The notes beneath the pieces were generated by a model, which did no database searches, was not told the origin of the DNA, and saw nothing but the letters and a program-made list of their open reading frames with translations. The position numbers and the translations under genes were made by a program. Shown here piece by piece: positions 1 through 7,879 of a DNA stretch of 41,985 nucleotides (positions are counted from its first letter, which is position 1; each line of letters begins with the position of its first letter). This DNA comes from FEN-987 sp964598845 (lineage in GTDB: Archaea > Thermoproteota > Bathyarchaeia > 40CM-2-53-6), in assembly GCA_964598845.1 (NCBI GenBank), contig CAZRDM010000018.1, forward strand, positions 1-41,985. Direction: 5' to 3'.

Positions 1-1
1 C

Positions 2-853
2 ATGACCAACGCGCTAGCAGAGGCCAGTTCGTTTGATGACCTGCCCACCGAGCTTCCTGCACTCTGCCGAATCCTGCAAGGCACTCTGATCCACATCTTC
101 TGGGCTGAACGACAAGGCGTCAAGCTCTCAGACGAGCGAAAGCTAGAAGTTCAGATTCGTTCGGTCTCGAGAAAACTCGCACGCATTCACGAATTGGATG
201 ATCGTCCCATCACTGTGGAGCGTGCTCCTGAGAGTCGTCTCGTGGGTAATTGCCGCGATTACTCGATTATTCTCTGCTCTATCTTGCGCTATCAGGGTAT
301 TCCGTCTCGCGCCCGGTGCGGCTTCGGTACATACTTCACGCCCAATCACTTTGAAGATCATTGGGTGTGCGAGTATTGGAGATCTGATGAAGAGCGTTGG
401 GTTATGGTAGACGCGCAACTCGACGCACTTCAGCGCCAAGTCTTGCAGATTCAGTTTGACCCGTGCGATGTTCCATTCGGTCAATTTCTGCCTGCCGGAA
501 AGGCTTGGCAACTATGCCGCGCTGGCCAAGCAGACCCCGACAAGTTCGGCATATTCGACATGAATGGCATGTGGTTCATCAGGGGCAATCTGCTGCGAGA
601 CCTTGCGTCCCTCAACAAGATGGAACTCCTACCTTGGGATTGCTGGGGATTGATCGAAAAAGAGGAGCAAGCTCTAGTTGAGGAGGACATGGTGCTTCTT
701 GACCGCGTAGCGGAATTGACCTTGGCCGATAACAAACACTTCGATGAAATGTGCTCCACTTACGAGAGTGACGTTAGATTGCGTGTGCCCGAGGTTATCA
801 GAAGCTACCCTACAACAGGCGCCCAAACAGTCAAGCTTGCGACTGAATTATGA
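2..853 (+). CDS. transglutaminase-like (papain-fold) domain protein
   Basis: The protein has the ordered Cys-His-Asp triad expected of transglutaminase-like domains: Cys84 in a GNCRDYS motif, His120 in HFEDHWVCEYW, and Asp137 in WVMVDAQLD. The spacing and the aromatic residues around His match stand-alone members of this superfamily, which act as cysteine peptidases, amidases or transamidases. No signal peptide or membrane helix is visible, so a cytoplasmic location is likely. The C-terminal 100 residues are not recognised. The first ATG is at base 2, so the true start may lie outside the window. Substrate unknown; the family call is fairly safe, any specific function is not. Nothing is seen in the 257 bases that follow. 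Confidence 0.72.
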   Translation: MTNALAEASSFDDLPTELPALCRILQGTLIHIFWAERQGVKLSDERKLEVQIRSVSRKLARIHELDDRPITVERAPESRLVGNCRDYSIILCSILRYQGIPSRARCGFGTYFTPNHFEDHWVCEYWRSDEERWVMVDAQLDALQRQVLQIQFDPCDVPFGQFLPAGKAWQLCRAGQADPDKFGIFDMNGMWFIRGNLLRDLASLNKMELLPWDCWGLIEKEEQALVEEDMVLLDRVAELTLADNKHFDEMCSTYESDVRLRVPEVIRSYPTTGAQTVKLATEL

Positions 854-1110
854 AAACTTGAGTCCTACGCCTGAGCCGCTCACCACAACAGAAATCACTG
901 TTCAGATTTCGGCGGTCTCACCATCAGATCTACACACAAAGTGACTGGTTCAAATTCTGTTGCTCGCGCCACTAGAGCTACACACCGAAAAATGTAACTA
1001 TCGAAAACCGATTGCAGCCGCTAGCTTGGGTGCTTGCGCTAGGATCTTGTAGGTACACTCTCCGATGGTCTAGCCCGAAGATATTTGAGAAAAAAGGGGC
1101 GACTAGACCG

Positions 1111-1587
1111 CTATGTAGTCACTATCTGCAGTTTTGGTGGATACGAAACTGGAGGTATCACCATATAACCGGTCCCGGTAGTACCTGCTGGAATGTCAAG
1201 GCCAATCCAAACGCCAGCGTGAACTGTGTTCGGGCAGTTTGTTGCGATAGCTGTTTCGATAGCGCCAAGTGTCATTGTCGCAGTAGATAGGCTGCGCGTA
1301 GGGGTATCGATTATCACGAAGAATGGTGTGCTAGAGTCCACACTCAGAGAACTAGCTCCTCCTGCGCCAATGTTGGCAGCACCCGAACCGAGTGCGTAGA
1401 CGTCGCCCCCGAGATCGATGAAGCTCTTTCCGCTCCAATGGAATAATGGGCCGATTCCGTTACCGTTTCCGGAAGGATCTATGTCAAGCCACAGGTTTGC
1501 GGAACCAGTTCTGACGACAGAAATGTTACGGTTCCCTCCGGACCCGCCAAGCGCTTTTCTAATGGTAAATTCCCTTTCGCTAGGCAA
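1111..1587 (-). CDS. hypothetical Gly/Ser/Thr-rich protein (doubtful)
   Basis: An open frame of 158 codons starts at TTG. Composition is rich in Gly, Ser, Thr and Ala with few charges, as in extracellular or structural beta-rich proteins, but I recognise no domain, signal peptide or membrane segment. A second minus-strand open frame (1580-1765) ends in an overlapping frame just upstream and finishes with a plausible helical stretch. The two could be one gene split by a frameshift, whose N-terminus would then lie near 1765. It could equally be a chance frame, since both lie in a poorly coding region. No neighbour helps. Confidence 0.3.
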   Translation of the reverse strand: MPSEREFTIRKALGGSGGNRNISVVRTGSANLWLDIDPSGNGNGIGPLFHWSGKSFIDLGGDVYALGSGAANIGAGGASSLSVDSSTPFFVIIDTPTRSLSTATMTLGAIETAIATNCPNTVHAGVWIGLDIPAGTTGTGYMVIPPVSYPPKLQIVTT

Positions 1588-1951
1588 TGTTGCAGACGAC
1601 GATTTTTGTTATGGTCTCGACGATTTGTGAACGATTCTTCCTGATTCTATCCTTCCAAGAACCGCTGAATACTTCCCACTTGGACGGTTTGTTTGGCTGC
1701 CCTGAGGCAATATGACCCTGTATATCGTTAGTAATGCTACATGTCCCTTCGCAGTAATCGTCCACTGTACTGGTAACCTAGGACAAGGAACTGCTGGAGA
1801 AGAGGCGCAAGCACATCGAAATCCTAACCTTCACAGAGCTGGAACACACGTTCGGTTGAAAGGTTCTGTCACGCTGTCGTCTGATCAGAGATTAACGGTA
1901 ACTCACATCGCATTCCATCAAGTCCTATGACAACCAGGTAAAGCAAACTGG
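1588..1951. other. stretch without a supported gene
   Basis: The 364 bases between the doubtful hypothetical gene and the asparagine synthetase contain only short open frames. One minus-strand frame at 1580-1765 may be the detached N-terminal part of the hypothetical gene. I see no tRNA, repeat or clear promoter. Confidence 0.4.
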
Positions 1952-2998
1952 CTACAGTTCGGGTATCAGTCCAGGAATCCTGGGGAAGGGCTGAACTTCC
2001 GCAACGTGCGCTACTCCGCAGACGTAGCCAACGAACCTCTCGATCCCGAGCCCAGCACCAGCTGACGGCCTCAATCTCCCATCCTTCGCAAGTCTCAGAA
2101 GGATATCATAATCCTCTTTCCTCAAACCGTCCCTTTCTAACTTCCTCCGTATCCGCTCGTATTCGTACTCTCTTTCAGCTCCCGAGATGACTTCTCCATA
2201 CCCCTCAGGTAAGAAAAGGTCGAAGTTTCTCCATTCCCCCGTCGCCTCGTCCTCGTAATCGTAGAACTCCCGTGGTATATCCGTCACCCAAATCGGGCTC
2301 ACAGACTTTTCTGAGATATTGTTTTCCCAGCCCTTGCCGTATTTCTCTTCCAGATCGCTTCTCCTGCAGACCGGGAAAGGCGTTTCAGGCACCGATAAGT
2401 CTCTTTTCAGAATCTCAAGGCTAGTCGGCGACGTCTTCTTGACAGCAATTATGGATGCCTTGATCAGTTCCTCAAAGATTTTGAAGATGTCCTCTATCGT
2501 TGCGTCAACTATCTCAACTTCAAGCTGGGTGAACTCGTACAAATGGCGCCCTGTCTTCGCGCGTTCTCTTTTTTCAATCCTAATGTTGGGTGATAATGTG
2601 AAGAATCTGTCGGGCCCGAGAGAAACCAAGGCTCTCTTGTGGATTATCATACTCTGCATTGTCCTGACCGTTTTCCCGTAGATTGCTACCTCAACTCTTT
2701 TCTCTATACTCGCTCCCGGGTCTGGCCAGAGAGGATCGGTCGATCTGGCCAGCATTATTGGGAGAATCCAGACGAAGCCCTTCTCTACCAGTCTCCTCGT
2801 CATGACCTTTAGGATCTCAGTCTGCAATTCGAAGATTGCTTTTCGCTCTTCGCTCCCCATGCTCTCGATTAACGCAGAGGGGTCAAGACTACCGGAGCCT
2901 TTCATGTATGGATCACGTCCAAACGCCGGAAGAGTCTCTGGAAATGCAGTTAAACTATTTGCAACTAGGGCTGTAATTTTCCCAATTTTACTCAGCAT
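1952..2998 (-). CDS. archaeal asparagine synthetase, AspRS-like (class II aaRS core)
   Basis: The protein is a class II aminoacyl-tRNA synthetase catalytic core without an anticodon-binding domain (348 residues). Motif 2 is visible as FTLSPNIRIEKRE followed by the YEFTQLEVE strand, and motif 3 as GAGLGIERFVGYV near the C-terminus; the final PFPRIPG is typical of Asp/AsnRS cores. The architecture matches the archaeal asparagine synthetase described from Pyrococcus abyssi, which amidates aspartate through aspartyl-adenylate using ammonia. ATG at 2998 is the first start and lies 30 bases from a divergent Lrp/AsnC gene. An alternative is a truncated AsnRS paralogue, but loss of the N-terminal OB domain favours the amino-acid-making enzyme. 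Confidence 0.82.
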   Translation of the reverse strand: MLSKIGKITALVANSLTAFPETLPAFGRDPYMKGSGSLDPSALIESMGSEERKAIFELQTEILKVMTRRLVEKGFVWILPIMLARSTDPLWPDPGASIEKRVEVAIYGKTVRTMQSMIIHKRALVSLGPDRFFTLSPNIRIEKRERAKTGRHLYEFTQLEVEIVDATIEDIFKIFEELIKASIIAVKKTSPTSLEILKRDLSVPETPFPVCRRSDLEEKYGKGWENNISEKSVSPIWVTDIPREFYDYEDEATGEWRNFDLFLPEGYGEVISGAEREYEYERIRRKLERDGLRKEDYDILLRLAKDGRLRPSAGAGLGIERFVGYVCGVAHVAEVQPFPRIPGLIPEL

Positions 2999-3028
2999 TT
3001 AAACCTCGGCTTTGCAATAATTACAACC
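2997..3028. promoter_or_regulatory. compact divergent promoter region
   Basis: Only 30 bases separate the two divergent start codons. On the plus strand an ATTTAAAC box (2997-3004) is centred about 28 bases before the lrp ATG, the expected archaeal TATA distance for a leaderless transcript. On the minus strand an AATTATT-like box (about 3016-3023) lies about 22 bases before the synthetase ATG, a weaker match. The two promoters overlap, so a regulator bound here would affect both genes. Box calls are by eye. Confidence 0.5.
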
Positions 3029-3508
3029 ATGGCCTCTGCGGCTTTGGATTCGAAGGATAAAGAGATTCTGAGGAAGATTCAAGGGAATTGCCGGTTGACC
3101 GCCCGAGAGATCTCAGCCGAGATTGGCTTGCCAATCACGACCGTGTTCGCAAAGATCAAGCGAATGGAACGTGCAGGAATCATCAAGGGCTATCATGCTC
3201 TTCTGGACGCCGCCAAACTAAACGCAGCAACCACCGCGTTCGTATTGGTTTCATTTGCCTACAGAGGCGCTGGGGACAGGGCCCTCTCTCAAAGAGAAGT
3301 CGCCAGGCAAATCGCAGAGTTCACTGAGGTCCAAGAAGTCCACATAATCACTGGAGATTGGGACATCCTGATCAAGGTGAAGGCGAAAGACGTGGAATCA
3401 GTCGGCAAATTCGTTGTCGACAAGCTCAGGCTCGTTAAGGGGATTGAAAAAACGCTAACCTGTCTTGTCTTCGAGTCTGAGAAAGAATCAACTGCTATAC
3501 CCGTTTGA
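3029..3508 (+). CDS. Lrp/AsnC family transcriptional regulator
   Basis: Residues 7-60 form the usual Lrp winged helix-turn-helix (DSKDKEILRKIQ start, then SAEIGLPITTVFAKIKRMERAGII), and residues 65-150 a RAM/ligand-binding domain (AFVLVSF, then EVQEVHIITGDWDILIKVKA). Length (159 residues) is standard. These proteins bind amino acids in oligomeric assemblies and regulate amino-acid genes. Its position divergent from an asparagine synthetase across a 30-base gap recalls the bacterial asnC-asnA pairing and suggests control of that gene and of itself; this is inference. ATG at 3029 is chosen from the preceding TATA-like box and the immediate DxxDxxIL motif. Confidence 0.88.
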   Translation: MASAALDSKDKEILRKIQGNCRLTAREISAEIGLPITTVFAKIKRMERAGIIKGYHALLDAAKLNAATTAFVLVSFAYRGAGDRALSQREVARQIAEFTEVQEVHIITGDWDILIKVKAKDVESVGKFVVDKLRLVKGIEKTLTCLVFESEKESTAIPV

Positions 3509-4359
3509 CCCCCCTCGCCCGGTACGAGACCGATGTATGGCGTTTGGACAAATAGTGCTATGAATACCATGCCGACTACGAAGACGAGAAGTGGCATTGC
3601 CATACGAGTCTTTAGAATCGGAGCACACAACTGGCTGAAGAACGGTGGATCAGCAGAACACAAAACAAGACGGTTAGTTCAAGGCCAAAGACGCATATTC
3701 CACTTCAGCGTGATGCGTGTCGAATGGGATTTGAACCAAAATGGATATGTCATCTTCCGAACATAGTCCGCCTAGCTCATCAGCGCCCAACGCAGAAATC
3801 GCGGTTCCATCGGAGGCTGTTTCTCGTGGAGATTCAATATCCAACACAGCGTGATCCCTAGCTATCGAGAGAGACTGAAAGCTGTACTACCAGCGTAAAC
3901 GTACACCAAGTAGACGAAGACTAGTCGAGTTGACGAAGTGCACGAGAAGGCTAGCACTGCCTTTGCGGAGATGACTGTGAGCGAATATGAGGTAGGTTAT
4001 TGACTCGTTTGTATGGCTAGAATACTTCATGGACACAGAAGCGGGGATAATTGGACTCAGTAACACTGCTACTCAGGCACAGGTCTATCCCTCTACAACT
4101 TGCCCTTCGCTTTCGACCTACTCCTGGGAATCGGCCTCTACCCATATACCAAGAACAGGGCTGGTTCTTCGCCATTATAACCAAGAAGATCTCACGCTAG
4201 CCCGAACGCTGGTTAGCAGAACCTTTTCTCGCCGGGCGTAGAGCATGTGATTCGAGCATACGTAAGCGCAATCATGTATAACTGGTGGTGTCAAACAACC
4301 TCTGGAATGCTATACGACAACAAGAATACACAAACGTCTTGCGGGCGCGTTAGTGGATC
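3509..4359. other. gene-poor stretch upstream of the structured element
   Basis: No convincing gene. The minus strand of 3492-3606 would encode a hydrophobic helix starting MAMPLLVFVVGMVFIALFV, but the frame then runs antisense through lrp. Around 3719-3737 the minus strand has a tRNA T-loop-like GGTTCAAATCCC without matching acceptor or other arms. Around 4085-4175 a short plus-strand frame reads as a hydrophobic peptide (LYNLPFAFDLLLGIGLYPY) bounded by stops, possibly a gene remnant. Confidence 0.4.
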
Positions 4360-4507
4360 TCGTTACTGAACCGAAAGGTTTGGTAGCGGTCTAAGGAACT
4401 AGACGAAACGAGTTCCTTCATTATGGTGCGGTTCGGTAACGCAAGGCACGGCAAGGTAGGGAAAGGTTCGGAAGGCAGGGTCTCCATAACCCTGCCTCCG
4501 CACCATG
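4360..4507. ncRNA. candidate structured RNA (three hairpin domains)
   Basis: Three consecutive strong hairpins can be drawn by hand. H1 pairs 4361-4372 with 4377-4388 (12 pairs including G-U) around a GAAA tetraloop. H2 pairs AAGGAACT (4393-4400) with AGTTCCTT (4411-4418). H3 is closed by nine perfect pairs, ATGGTGCGG (4423-4431) with CCGCACCAT (4498-4506). Inside it is a second helix, GGCAGGG (4474-4480) with CCCTGCC (4490-4496), stacked one base from the closing helix. The internal 4441-4480 segment is purine-rich with a roughly 10-base AAGGNNNGGN periodicity. It does not fold as a tRNA and shows no RNase P or SRP RNA hallmarks I recognise. Strand is unproven; the GAAA loop and G-U pairs favour plus. 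It could instead be a DNA-level element. Confidence 0.5.
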
Positions 4508-4815
4508 ACCAATTCTCATTTCTCCTGAACGTTTTTCGACATTGGTGAACGAGTTTTCACCGGAACTGCTGACGATTTCACAGTCGAAACTGCCTACAAA
4601 CCTGTCTAGGATGAGTTACCATATAAGTTGCCTCTGAACCTCGCTGAGAAAAATGGTGGCAGTCGGCAAGTTCGTGGGGCTTACATTGTAGTCATACTGC
4701 CCATTCTAAGTCGGTCGCACCGCAGTTTTTCCACAGCTTTGCCCCAATAAATCGTAAGAAAAATCATCCCCCCAACTGAGGTTCCTAATGCTACCACTAG
4801 CAAGGTGATAGGAAA
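4508..4815. other. intergenic stretch before the unknown glycine-loop gene
   Basis: No gene is seen in these 308 bases. A small hairpin can be formed by GGTGAA (4544-4549) with TTCACC (4556-4561) shortly after the structured element, with T runs before it; it might end a transcript. No tRNA or repeat array. Confidence 0.35.
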
Positions 4816-5318
4816 ATGAAGATCGATGTTTCCATTGAAGGGCTCTCGCCAGGCCTACTGATGAACCGTTACACCGAAAACTCCTCAGACCAAGTTGAGG
4901 AAACAGCATACAAGACCGAGGAAGGTAAGCTCTACCAACCAGCCGAACACATCCTCCGAGCAATGGCTATCGCCGCATCGACCTTCCGACCCGACGGCGG
5001 CAAACCCCGACGCAGTTACGCAAAGGTCTTCGGAAGCGGCTTAGTTCAAATCGAACCATCAGAAATCATCCACAAAAACCAAGCATGGATCGTGGACAGC
5101 CGCCCGGTTAAAGGTAAACCCAAAAAGAAGATCCTGCGACGCCGAGTCCGCCTACCAAACTGGGAATTGGATTTCACGATCGTGGTAGGCGACGGACTAA
5201 CACCCGAGATCATCAAGAACGTTCTAGAAAAGGCGGGCTACTATGTCGGCATAGGAGACTTCAGGCCCCAACGAAAAGGACCCTTCGGAAGATTCAAAAT
5301 CACAAGATTCGAATTGGC
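4816..5318 (+). CDS. conserved protein of unknown function with RAMP-like glycine-rich loop (runs into gap)
   Basis: About 167 residues are readable before the assembly gap. The N-terminus MKIDVSIEGLSPGLLMNRY is a beta-strand entry I associate with an uncharacterised family scattered in viruses, bacteria and archaea. A basic block (KPKKKILRRRVRLPNW, 101-116) and a C-terminal loop VGIGDFRPQRKGPFGRF (144-160) follow. The loop has the hGhG-x(5+)-GhG layout of the glycine-rich loop of RAMP-type RNA-binding proteins such as Cas5/Cas6/Cas7, but no CRISPR array or other cas gene is present, so I do not call it Cas. Family members normally end just after this loop, so the stop is probably in the first bases of the gap; residues read beyond the N run are not part of it. 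ATG at 4816 follows AGGAAA. Confidence 0.6.
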
Positions 5319-5418
5319 NNNNNNNNNNNNNNNNNNNNNNNNNNNNNNNNNNNNNNNNNNNNNNNNNNNNNNNNNNNNNNNNNNNNNNNNNNNNNNNNNN
5401 NNNNNNNNNNNNNNNNNN
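5319..5418. other. assembly gap (100 N)
   Basis: Exactly 100 N, the usual placeholder for a gap of unknown length. Sequence to the left and right may not be truly adjacent, and genes here are missing. Right after the gap, 5419-5524 is open on the minus strand from an ATG at 5524 (MLLQTLRDWLGLER...), which could be the start of a gene reading into the gap; nothing more can be said. Confidence 0.95.
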
Positions 5419-5554
5419 TTCGAGGACGAATTGAGCCATCGCGAGGAAAGTGATCGAGCTGCTCCCTCTTCAGCCATTCACAACGTTCAAGCCCCAGCCA
5501 GTCTCTCAGCGTCTGGAGCAGCATGCGAAATCCTTCATCCCATGAAGCAACTGC

Positions 5555-6532
5555 TTATCCATAATCCGATGAATGAGTGATTTCTCTTGCGAGACCGTTC
5601 ATTGACATCTGCTTCACATCAAAGTTGTCGGAGAGAGCATTAAGAAAGTTGCGCAAAATCTCAAAGTTTCCAGGTGAGCAATATCCGTACTGACCACCCC
5701 TAGCGAGAGGGTCGAAAAATTCCCAAGAATGAGATAGTACAACTAGGTGGGGGCGAAACCCAAGAGCGTCCTGAATTGAAGCTATAGACGAAGCGAACTC
5801 CACGAATTCCTGATTCGTCATGTTAGTTAGCGTCTTGAGATTGCATGCTCGAAACGTGAAATGCGGAATGAGAAATGCCCAACTCAACAATGGTCGCGGG
5901 TCTGCAGACACAGGAATCCTGACGAGTCCTCCGCCTTCGCCGAAAAGCTGGGGAACCGGAAGGACACCCAACTGAGAAGGCAAAGAAGAATCGATCCGGA
6001 ACCCGTATTGAACTAGCAGTTGCACTGTTTGCGCGTCGGACACTAGGTTCGGAGCGCGGAACGAAACGGGCAACTGCAGTCCGGAACGCTCGAAGATCTC
6101 CTTACATTTCTGGAGGAGCGCTGCCTTTTCTTGAGCGGAGATTGGTTTGTCGCTAAGATACCATTGGGTTGGTCCCCAAAGCTCATGAAGGTATCCATGC
6201 AGGCCGATTTCAGTCCCATGAGCCTCAAGAAGGCGAAGTACCTTCGAATTTTCTTCGACTAGGCTTCCTTCAATGAAGACCGTCGTCTTCGACGAAAAAT
6301 CCTCCAATTTACTGAGAAACTGCCTCACGGAAACCGGATTGCCGTTCACGCGGCGACTTCCGTATTCACGTTCCACGTCGAAGGTGAGGGCGACACATAG
6401 TTCTCGCCGGGAGGGGCCGGCCTTCATGATGCGAGTTAGCTTCCTAGTCCTCAGAAATGTCTCGAGTATGTTGTGTGGCACACGCGGGTCCCTGATCAGA
6501 TCCAAAATCCGTGCAAGCGCATGGGACACCAT
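5555..6532 (-). CDS. polysaccharide deacetylase (NodB-homology domain)
   Basis: NodB-type motifs are present in order: LTFDVE (metal and base Asp), then HGTEIGLHGYLHE with the HxxxH metal site, then SFRAPN and the C-terminal LVVLSHSWEF. These enzymes are metal-dependent CE4-type deacetylases removing N- or O-acetyl groups from sugars. The first 45 residues lack a signal peptide, so it probably acts in the cytoplasm, for example on a lipid- or nucleotide-linked glycan precursor. It lies 36 bases after a GT4 glycosyltransferase, and a GNAT acetyltransferase is upstream, so a small glycoconjugate operon is likely. ATG at 6532 is used; length 325 is normal. Confidence 0.83.
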   Translation of the reverse strand: MVSHALARILDLIRDPRVPHNILETFLRTRKLTRIMKAGPSRRELCVALTFDVEREYGSRRVNGNPVSVRQFLSKLEDFSSKTTVFIEGSLVEENSKVLRLLEAHGTEIGLHGYLHELWGPTQWYLSDKPISAQEKAALLQKCKEIFERSGLQLPVSFRAPNLVSDAQTVQLLVQYGFRIDSSLPSQLGVLPVPQLFGEGGGLVRIPVSADPRPLLSWAFLIPHFTFRACNLKTLTNMTNQEFVEFASSIASIQDALGFRPHLVVLSHSWEFFDPLARGGQYGYCSPGNFEILRNFLNALSDNFDVKQMSMNGLAREITHSSDYG

Positions 6533-6568
6533 GATATGACCCTCATCTCGGCGTACGAAGATAAGCAG

Positions 6569-7735
6569 TCATCGCATTGTTTCGTGATAGACCTGCAATG
6601 TTCTATCAGCTATCACATTCCAATCGAAGCTTTCAACCGAATGTCTGCCAGCCAGACCCATGGCCTTTCTCTTCTCGTCATCCTGAAGCAGTTCAATGAT
6701 TCTATCAGCAAGTGGCATTGGCTGGTTAGGTTCGACTAGAAAACCATTGACATCGTCCCGGATCAAAGTCACTACCCCTGATCCTTGCACTCGAACTGCA
6801 ATGACTGGCAGTCCTGCTGCCATAGCCTCTTTCGCCGCAATCGATTCGCCCTCCACGACGCTGGGGAGAGCGAAGATTGTTGATTCTTTGAAGTAACGCG
6901 CGGCCGCTTCATAAGTTGGCGTTACCCCGGTGAATGTGACGGCTGCATCCAACGACAACTCGTTGACCAATTTTCGAAGATTCGAATATTCGGGACCGCC
7001 GCCCACAATCTTCAACTTAGCCTCGGGAATCTTCTTCAAAACCAGCGCAAGAGCCCTGATCAGAACGTCTACGCGCTTGAAATGAACTAGACGGCCTACG
7101 TACAAGATCTGATATGGCAGTTTTTCAGCTCGAGTTGAGTCGAAGAGCTCAAGATCGATTCCATTGGGAATGACTGTGATGGTTTCTTCTCGAATTCCGA
7201 GCGCAAGCAGCTTCCGCTTGCACTGAGGTGACACGGCTATGATTCGGTCGTGGGGAAGCTTTGCCGCGACCACCGTGGCAAGATGCCCTAATAGACCCCA
7301 GACAATGGAGCGTTGGGCATCGATCCACCCAGCCAAACCATATACATCATGAAACGTCGTCACCAATGGCACACCTTGAGACCAATGAGTCATCTCGCCG
7401 GGATATACAGGAAAGTAGGTGTTGCAATGAACCAGATCAGGATGTGATCTGGTGGCCTCCTTCATGGTCTTCAGAGCGTACAAGAAGATCGGAAGAATGA
7501 CTCTTCGTGCGCCCCCAGTCTTCGGTTCTCTGGTCAGACCGACTCGAATCACTCTTACACTGTCAAGGAAGTCTTCCTGGGCTTGTCCCGGAAACCTACA
7601 AGTAAGCATCGATACATCATGGCCCCTTCTGGCCATCCATCTAGAAATCTCGTAGAACTGTTTTTCTCCTCCACCCCAGACACCTATCCCGTGTTTTACG
7701 TCCGGATAGATCTCCGAAATGTACAGAATTTTCAT
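6569..7735 (-). CDS. family 4 glycosyltransferase (GT-B fold)
   Basis: Two Rossmann-like halves are readable. The N-terminal part starts MKILYISEIYPDV and has a GGGEKQ acceptor loop. The C-terminal nucleotide-sugar half has ILYVGRLVHFKRVDVLIRAL, KIVGGGPEYSNL and the ExxxxxxE signature region FALPSVVEGESIAAKEAMAAGLPVIA. These are hallmarks of retaining GT4 enzymes that transfer a sugar from a nucleotide sugar to a lipid or glycan. I start at the ATG at 7735 because it begins the first beta strand; the in-frame start 24 bases upstream adds only a non-conserved stretch. The downstream deacetylase suggests the transferred sugar is N-acetylated and then deacetylated, as in GlcNAc transferase/deacetylase pairs; this is inference. 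Confidence 0.87.
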   Translation of the reverse strand: MKILYISEIYPDVKHGIGVWGGGEKQFYEISRWMARRGHDVSMLTCRFPGQAQEDFLDSVRVIRVGLTREPKTGGARRVILPIFLYALKTMKEATRSHPDLVHCNTYFPVYPGEMTHWSQGVPLVTTFHDVYGLAGWIDAQRSIVWGLLGHLATVVAAKLPHDRIIAVSPQCKRKLLALGIREETITVIPNGIDLELFDSTRAEKLPYQILYVGRLVHFKRVDVLIRALALVLKKIPEAKLKIVGGGPEYSNLRKLVNELSLDAAVTFTGVTPTYEAAARYFKESTIFALPSVVEGESIAAKEAMAAGLPVIAVRVQGSGVVTLIRDDVNGFLVEPNQPMPLADRIIELLQDDEKRKAMGLAGRHSVESFDWNVIADRTLQVYHETMR

Positions 7736-7879
7736 GATGGCACCAAGCCCCCATGGCATCGGAACTGGTCGAGAGCTGTCGGATTGTAGCGCGCATTCGG
7801 GATTTGAAGATTGAACCGAGACTGTTATTCGTCATATCTAGGATGGCGCTCTCGAGAAACAAATCGAAGTAGCTGTATA

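Noticed and set aside
3716..3740. tRNA T-arm-like GGTTCAAATCCC on the minus strand
   Set aside because: The flanking stem does not pair beyond two bases, and no matching acceptor, D or anticodon arm is found; at most a degraded tRNA end.
4029..4241. 70-codon plus-strand frame in the gene-poor region
   Set aside because: Low-complexity Ser/Thr composition; the more protein-like hydrophobic reading is in another frame and bounded by stops.
4425..4504. tRNA fold with GGTGCGG/CCGCACC as acceptor stem
   Set aside because: The hairpin next to the 3' strand is an 8-9-pair helix with a CTCCATA loop, not a T-arm, and no D-arm can be placed.
4423..4506. CRISPR-like or iteron repeat (AAGG periodicity)
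   Set aside because: The repeats are imperfect, about 10 bases, with no spacers; the base pairing explains the segment better.
4816..5580. Single 254-residue protein reading through the gap
   Set aside because: The frame passes through 100 N; the codons after the gap look non-coding on this strand, and the family ends just before it.
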